This document shows, piece by piece, positions 13,801-21,800 of a stretch of 64,000 nucleotides of DNA; positions within the stretch are counted from its first letter, which is position 1, and every line of letters starts with the position of its first letter. The stretch is from Endomychus coccineus. Taxonomy: Eukaryota; Arthropoda; Insecta; Coleoptera; Endomychidae. Both the position numbers and the translations under genes were made by a program. The stretch lies in contig OY294070.1 of NCBI GenBank assembly GCA_958510875.1, positions 8,742,001 through 8,806,000 of the forward strand. The letters are read 5' to 3'. The notes under the pieces are model-generated. The model did not search any database. It was not told the origin of the DNA and was given only the letters and a program-made list of their open reading frames with translations.

Positions 13801-16800
13801 CAAAAATCTGAAACCATCAACAAGATATAATTAAATCAACAATTTGTTGTTATTTAAATCAGAAAATGCTGTACGCGTTATATTTCAGGTATAAGTAACG
13901 AATGGGAAGCAGGCTTTTTCGACAAGGATTCCTGGTCGGAAATAATGCAACCGTGGGCCCAAACAGTGATAACGGGTCGTGCCAAATTGGGCGGCATCCC
14001 CGTCGGCGTTATTGCCGTCGAAACGCGTACCGTCGAATTAAAATTACCAGCAGATCCAGCCAATCTGGACTCTGAGGCTAAGGTATTTACTAGAATGAAC
14101 GTCTTTGTCTCGGGTAGTTTTACCGTATTTCTTTCGTTTTACAGACCGTTTCTCAAGCTGGACAAGTCTGGTTCCCGGATTCGGCCCACAAGACGGCCCA
14201 AGCGATCATGGACTTCTCCAGAGAAGACTTACCTCTTATTATTTTCGCCAATTGGCGAGGATTCAGTGGTGGAATGAAAGGTAAGTGAGGTTATGTTTGA
14301 TGTTGATTTTGATACATTTCAAATTTTAAAAAATCAATATAAACTCAAAATTCCAAGGCCTAAAACGACGTATATAAATTAATAGCGAATTTAAAAAATT
14401 AAAATATTGAATGAATCAATAATCTTGAATTGTGCGCAGTAAAATTAAATTATTATTTAAATCTAAAGTTTTTTTACGTACTCCTAGATATGTACGACGA
14501 AATCCTCAAGTTCGGCGCGAAAATAGTCGACGGTCTGCGACAATACAGGCAACCCGTGATAGTCTACATTCCGCCGAACGGCGAGCTGAGAGGCGGCGCC
14601 TGGGCCGTCGTCGACCCGCTCATCAACCCCAACTACATGGAAATGTACGCCGATCCGGACTCGCGGGGCGGCGTCCTCGAAGCCGAAGGCATCGTCGAGA
14701 TTAAATTCCGCGAGAAGGACCAATTGAAAGCGATGCATCGTCTCGACCCGGAACTCATCGAGTTGGACAGACAATTGAAGCAGATCCATCTGGCGCAGCC
14801 TGTGATGCGCGAACGCGCGTCCAGCGTATCGCAGCGTCCGGAGAAACCGAAAACGAAGGAAGTGTTGGATGTCGAGGGGCAGATTAGAGAACGCGACCAG
14901 TTGCTGTTGCCGCTTTATCACACGATAGCCGTGCATTTCGCCGATTTGCACGACACCCCTGTCAGGATGTTAGAGAAAGATACCATTTCGGTAAGTGCAT
15001 GAATTATTCGTTTTGTTTTGTAGTTTTGGTAATTTTGCAGCTTTTCGGCACAAAATATTCTATTTCACGTGAAAGGCAAATTATTAATATTTTTTCTTTC
15101 ATTTTGTTGACTTTTCGAAATCTTTTGAGGAAATATCTATTATTTTTCTTTTCTTTTCATTAACAATTAAACGGAATATAATAAGATGAATTCTTCACTG
15201 ATCACAAAATCGGTAGAGCTGGTTTTTAATTTAATTAATTAATAATCAATTTTTAATCCAGGAACTAAGAAATTAATGTGTTCACTCTGTGAATACACTG
15301 TAACACTAAAAATAAGAAATAATCACACTTATCCACTAAAAATACTCTTATAGTACTGCGTAAACTAAATTGTAAATCAAAATGTGCCTGTTTGAATACT
15401 ATTTGGGGATAATAATGTGAACAACGGGTTACCCTCAGCTGGAGATAAAACGGAATTTAATAAATTGTTTTTTTTTCACATATTCCGCCCTTTTAAATTA
15501 CTTAGAAATTTGTCTGTACTGTGTTTTAAAAATTATGAAGTTTCTTGAGAAATGGTGTGACCTGTATTTAAAATACGTTCGGCTACCGCAGATTTTTCAC
15601 CATTATTTACCTTTATATGGGCAAAATGTTCCTTATAACGAGTTAAAATGTTATTTCTTGTTTGACCCACATAGCATTTTGAACATGACTCACAATCGAT
15701 TTTGTAAATCCCGAATTTGTCAAAGGCGGATATTTTATCAAATGTGTTGCCTAAACAGTTTTTAGCTTGTTCTTACATCTATTAACTGGTTGTATTGCAA
15801 ATTTAGAAAAAAATGTGTGAATTTATTAATTGCTGAAGAATGGTAAGTGAAACTTTTGATTTTTATTGAAGTATTTGAAGGTAATGCCTCTAATTTGGTT
15901 AGTTGGTCACGTTCCAATTCCTTTTTTGTTTAGAAATTAAATTATTGATCAAAGATTTGTGGTAACCATTGTCTAACGCGATTTGCTGAAGTTTCTCAAC
16001 TTCGATGTTATAATTTTGCTGGCTCAAAGGGACGTTCAATTATCTATCAACAATACTATTAAATGGAGCTATTTTATATCTAAATGGTTCTGCCGGGGTA
16101 TACCTATTTGTTTGAATGGGTTTTCTATATATTTCGAAATCCATGTAATTACCATCTTTTCTAATGTTAATATCAAAAAAAAGAAGCTGATTATCTGTTT
16201 CTATTTCGACAGCGAATTTCAGTGACTCAAATTGGCTATTAAGCATGTTCAAAAAGCCATGTAAATCAACATCCTTACTAAACGAACGTATAATCGCGAA
16301 AATATCGTGAACATATCTATTCCAAACCTTAAAATCAAAGTTGAATCAGTTCCCAAAAGTTTGGTATAGATATTTTAACGACATTTTCGCGATTATAAGT
16401 AAATATGTTGATTTACATGACTTTTTGAAGACGATTAATAGTCAAGTAGATTCACTGAAATTAATAGAAACAGATAATCAGCTTCCTTTCCTCAATGTTC
16501 AGATTATAAAAGATAGTAATCACTTGGATTTTGACCTATACAGAAAACCCACTCAAACAAATAGGTATACTGCTATATTGAGGACTTAGTACAGGTTATT
16601 TCTAATATTAAGAAAACAAAATCATGTTTAGAAAATTAAATTTCGTGTTAAATTAAAATACCTCAACGCAAGTAACAAGAACATAAAGGGGTTGTCAGAT
16701 GTGTTCTGTTTAGTATCAATAACAAATAGCGTGAGAAATAGTAAAAGAATTTCTAAAATAAACACAAATCAGTTCATACCCGCTTCAGCGAGGGTGAGTT

Positions 16801-18782
16801 AATACCATAGCTGGCATAGTCAAGAGGGTATCAATAATTTCACAAAAGTTTCTTGTTCTAAAGGAAATCATAAACCTGTCAAGATCAATATAGGACGGAA
16901 AACGAATGCTACGCTATAATAAATTTTAATGTTAACCATCTGGCGATGTTTAGGTAGCGGGGTTTTTTCCAGACTCGCTGTTATCTTGATATGGAAGTTT
17001 TGAACGTCTTTCTTTCATAAGTTACATAATTAATCAAAATGTGTCACACGTAAATCGGGACGTAAGGTAGTATCTAATCGTCACAATTGTAATTAAATAT
17101 AGTCTAAATTATAGTTGAAATGTTTAATAAAGAAGGGAATCAGTTAGTAATATTTATAAAAGGGCAGATAAGTTTAGAAATCCCCACCGTAAATATACTG
17201 AATTAGGTCTCAAGATTAAGGAAAAGGATTATAAACTATCTTACTGCTTATTAGTTTAATTATTCTAGATTTTCTAGATATGACCATTAGGCATGATGCA
17301 GATGGAAAAATAAAAACTTCTTGGTTTACTAAAGAAGTCTGGTCTCAACGTTATCTTCATTTCAATTCCGTTGCACCAGCTTGTTATAAAAAAAGTGTCA
17401 TAAACAGCCTCACAGACCGCGCGGTAAAATTATCCCACGCAGGACCGTCCCAAAAATTTAAAAATTGTTTGTAATGCATTGGAAATAAATGGCTACCCAA
17501 AAACTTTCTACAATCCTATCATTAAAGAGAGAATAAACAAAATCTATAATGGTTCTTCTTATAAAAATAACATAACAAGTAATACAGACAATTATATAAC
17601 TTTACCATACATTCCGGAGACCTCAGAAAAAATTAAGAAATGTTTGAAAAAGTACGATATAAATGTTGCGCATAAACCTACTAACTGTGTTGGGAAATAT
17701 TTCTCAAATCTAAAACCTTTAATACCCAAAGATAAACAAACCCACACAGTATATAAATTGAATTGTTTAGATTGTGATGGAACTTATACTGGAATCTCTA
17801 AACAATATTTACAAAAAAGATTGTACGGCCATAAGTATAGCACAAGAAATAATAACTTAGAAAATTCCACCGCCCTTGCTAAGCACTGTTTTGATTATAA
17901 CCATCAATTTGATTACAAAAATGTTAATATTTTAACTAAAGAAACCAATTATTATAAAAGATCTATCCTGGAGATGATTCACATAAAAAGGGATTCAAAT
18001 TCTGTAAATCATAGGAATGATATTCAAGGATTGAGTCAGATTTATACTAACTTGATTAATTAAAACTCTTGCAAATTCCTACATACGTCTTTATAATGTT
18101 AAAAGTATATTTTAGGAAGAACGCTTAAAGTAAACTAAATTCCAATGCAGGTCTAAAACCTTTTCAAGTACGTCATAAATCTACATCTGGGTCGTGTTAT
18201 TACAAACAAATAGCTTAGAACTCCAGTTGCTTTGAGACCATAGCAATATGCGTTTGTACATTATGAGAATATTACTTAACAGTGGTTTCTTGTTACAAAA
18301 AAATTTATACTTTAATATTAACGATACAATTTTCGATTATTCGTGGTTCTGTTCGTTTCGACGGCGTGAGCTTTTTGATTGAAGATTGTGCGATATGGAC
18401 GCTTGTGCTAATTAGTTTTAGTTAACCCCTTTTTAACAAAATAAGTCTTCTGATGATGGTCGTGAGACCGAAACGTACGTAAAGACGAACATTTATAACA
18501 GAGTGTTAATGTGACCTAATTCCCGAGAATTTTTTATATAATTTAATTATTCTTCCAAATTTACTAGAAATATTGTTGGTACAAAATTAAAAACAAGATC
18601 ACTATAAGTAAAATGATTGGTTAAACAATGGGTTTTAAGGAAAAGGACGCATTATAAATATCAACCGAAATGCGAAAAACCTTTCTAACTTGAACTGTTT
18701 TCTCTTCTGAACGTGACACTTTGTCTCAGAGTGTTTTTGGTAAGAAGGGAAGATTTATATTTTCAATCAAAGTTTGTTTCCA

Positions 18783-18836
<54 letters not shown>

Positions 18837-21800
18837 TACACTCCGGCGGATTCAGCTACCCATTTAAATATAGAATAGCTCAATTTTGTTCATAGATTAT
18901 TGAACGTCCTCAGTACTTTAAAAGTATTTTTAGTGGATAAGGGTGATTATTTCTTCTTAGTGGATAAATGTGTTATAGATGACACTCGCCTGCTTGGAAT
19001 AAATATTTAAAAACGCAATAAGTAATATAGTAAAATATTATTTTCGCTATGAAAGACTTATACATGAAAACCGACCCGACGTAATATGATACAAAGTTAG
19101 AAAGAGAAAAATCCGTTTTAACTAAGCCATAGCCAACTATGATTCCTATTTGATAAAATGCCAGTGGATTATATTTAAAAAAGTGCCTTCGACAAATCAT
19201 TGATCAATAATTTGATTTCTAAACAAAAAAGGACATTGGAAGGCAACCTACTAACCAAATTAGAGCCATTACCTTCAAATATTTCAATAAAATTCAGGAG
19301 TTTCACCTATCATTCATCAATTAATAAATTCCATATTTAACTCGGTTTAAAAAACATTTTGCCCATATAAAGAAGAATAATGGTGGAAAATCAGCGTTAG
19401 TCGAATATATTTTGGATATAGGTCACATCATTTCTCAGGAAAGCTTATCACTTTAACACACTACGGACAAGTATCTAGGTAATTTAAGAGGGATGAAAAT
19501 GTTTAAAGGAAATACAAAAATAAAGGAAAGCAATTTATTAAATTCCTATTTATGTTTACATTGTTATCCCCAAATATTATTTAAACAGGCACATTTTGAT
19601 TTATAATTTAGCTTACTCTGATGATGGCTACTTGGTAGCCGAAAGGTCTTCAGTACCTTAATAGTATTTTTAGTAGAGAAGGGTGATTATTTCTTATTTA
19701 TAGTGACATAAATATGGGCCATTTGATAATGAAAAAATTCTTCTGACCAAAAACTATCACTGCACTGTAGAAAATTCTAAAGTAAACTTTTATTATAAAA
19801 ATAAAAGAACACACAACATGTTTTGCCACACAGTGGCTTCTTCAGGTAAACAATGGCACTTAAACTTACAAAGGTATTACATAAAGAGAAAATGAAAAAG
19901 GGGGCCTGTCTTTATGATTGGGACTCCAGATTGTTTACAGCTAAATTACGGATTACAAGAATAAAGGTTGTATTTAGGCTATATTTTTGTAATCCGTAAA
20001 TTATCTGAATTCTCAATCATTAAATCAGCATCATTGTTTACCTGAAGAAGCCACTATGTGGCGAAACATGTTGTATTTTCTTTTATCCTTATAATAAAAA
20101 TTTATTTAGGAATTTTTCTACAGTGTATTATCAAGTGTAGTGCTCATTTGTTTTATAATGAATTTCCAACAAGTTAAAACCAGTTCAATCTTATAATTAA
20201 AAGATAATAAATTATCTTCTAAATTGATAAAACAATTGGGAATGGAATGGTTTGCCTCTTACAATTATTCAGGATTCAATTTTTAATCAAGGAATTAATA
20301 CTTAATGAGAAAATATCAATTTTTGTTAAGGATTCATAGCTTTTTTCAAACATTCACATTTTGGTATTTGTTATATTCAGTATTTGTAGCTTTGTTCACA
20401 TTTTTTTGTGATTCATCATAATATAATAACTAAGAATATAGTTAATTAATGAAATCGCCTTATTTGCCAAACTTATGAGTGGCGATTAACTAGGGTATGA
20501 GAATTCTCGGCTATAATTTTAAAATGTAAACTAACGATTTGGTTAGCTGCGCCACAAAAGATACTGAATCCAGAATAGACGGGATTTTAATTCATCCCGC
20601 ATTGTAATTTATAAAGTTCTTCAGCATCTTCTGATTGATTGTAGGATATCGTTCCTTGGCGCAAATCCCGTACGATACTTTATTGGCGATTGAGGCGACT
20701 TTTACTGCTACACAGGGTTATCAAGATGTTGACAGACGCCAAACCGAAATTGACCGTGGGGCAAGGAGAAGCCATGTTAAGGAGATGGTTTATAGAAGAC
20801 AAAGGAGCTTCACAGGTATTTATATAAACATAAACTGTTCACTCGCGATATTTATTAATAATTGTTCATTCACAGAGTTATAAATGGGATAATAACGAAA
20901 CTGTGTCACACTGGATCGAAGCCCAACTGAGTAAGCCACAGAATGATTCTCTCATCAGTTACAACCTCAATTGTATCAAGAAGGACACTTTGATAAGCCA
21001 AATTAAATCACATCTGGAGGTGAGTCTATTTTCGTTCATAATTGTGAATTATTTTGTTGTTCATAGGCATCAAATAAATATAAGATTATAGGTGATGACA
21101 ATATATTTTATAGTGAACTATCACTAGCAAAGCACTAGTGAGTAATCTGTTCCTCACCAAAATCCAATTTTTTCTACTAGAATTAACATGTCATAGATTT
21201 TCTTAAATAAATTTTATTTTAGTTTTTAATGAAACAATTCAAAGTTAATACAAAACATAGAAAATAAGAAAGAAATATTTCAGCAAATTAAAGGAAAAAA
21301 ACTACGCTAGATTAACAACAATTCGAAAATGTCTACCTTTGAATACACTTTTATAGTTTTTTTTTACTCCAGTAGGTAATAAATTATAAATTTAACTGAA
21401 ATAATGCAAATAATACTTTTATAAATAAGAAATAATCACCCTTATCCAATAAAAATGGATAAGGGTTATTATTTGTTATTTACAAGGGCTAGCTGAAAAG
21501 TCCCATGTGACATTTTAAACTAGAACGCATTAAAAGAGACTGATATGTCATTCAGTTCTGTTTTGACACCGATCTTGAAATCAAGCAACTTTGAAGATTC
21601 TTGTAAACTTGGAAACAATTGAATTTCGCGTCTTGATTAAACATAATTTCCCTAGAATTTATATATAATTCATACCTGGGTGAAGAATCATTAGAAAATT
21701 TATTTCATTATAAAATTTATCCAAGAAATGAAATTCTCAACATTAATATTGTTTATTCTTTCTCTTTTTTTTTGTTTAGGCTGTAAATACACTAGTCCAG

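Larger units (their letters stand above)
17131..18550 (+). mobile_element. Penelope-like element, family 1, 5'-truncated
   Basis: Starts within the RT C-terminal region and runs through [18 protein letters not shown], a frameshift near 17470, the GIY-YIG endonuclease, and a 3' tail with a hammerhead-like motif at 18445. It ends near TTTTTTATATAATT. Copies of the same tail are found at 21640, 31930, 34050 and, inverted, 63091. The [12 protein letters not shown] stretch recurs on the minus strand near 43880. Confidence 0.9.

Noticed and set aside
14484..14951. 155-codon minus-strand ORF opposite ACC exon g
   Set aside because: Shadow of the GC-rich ACC exon; the sense frame has clear homology.
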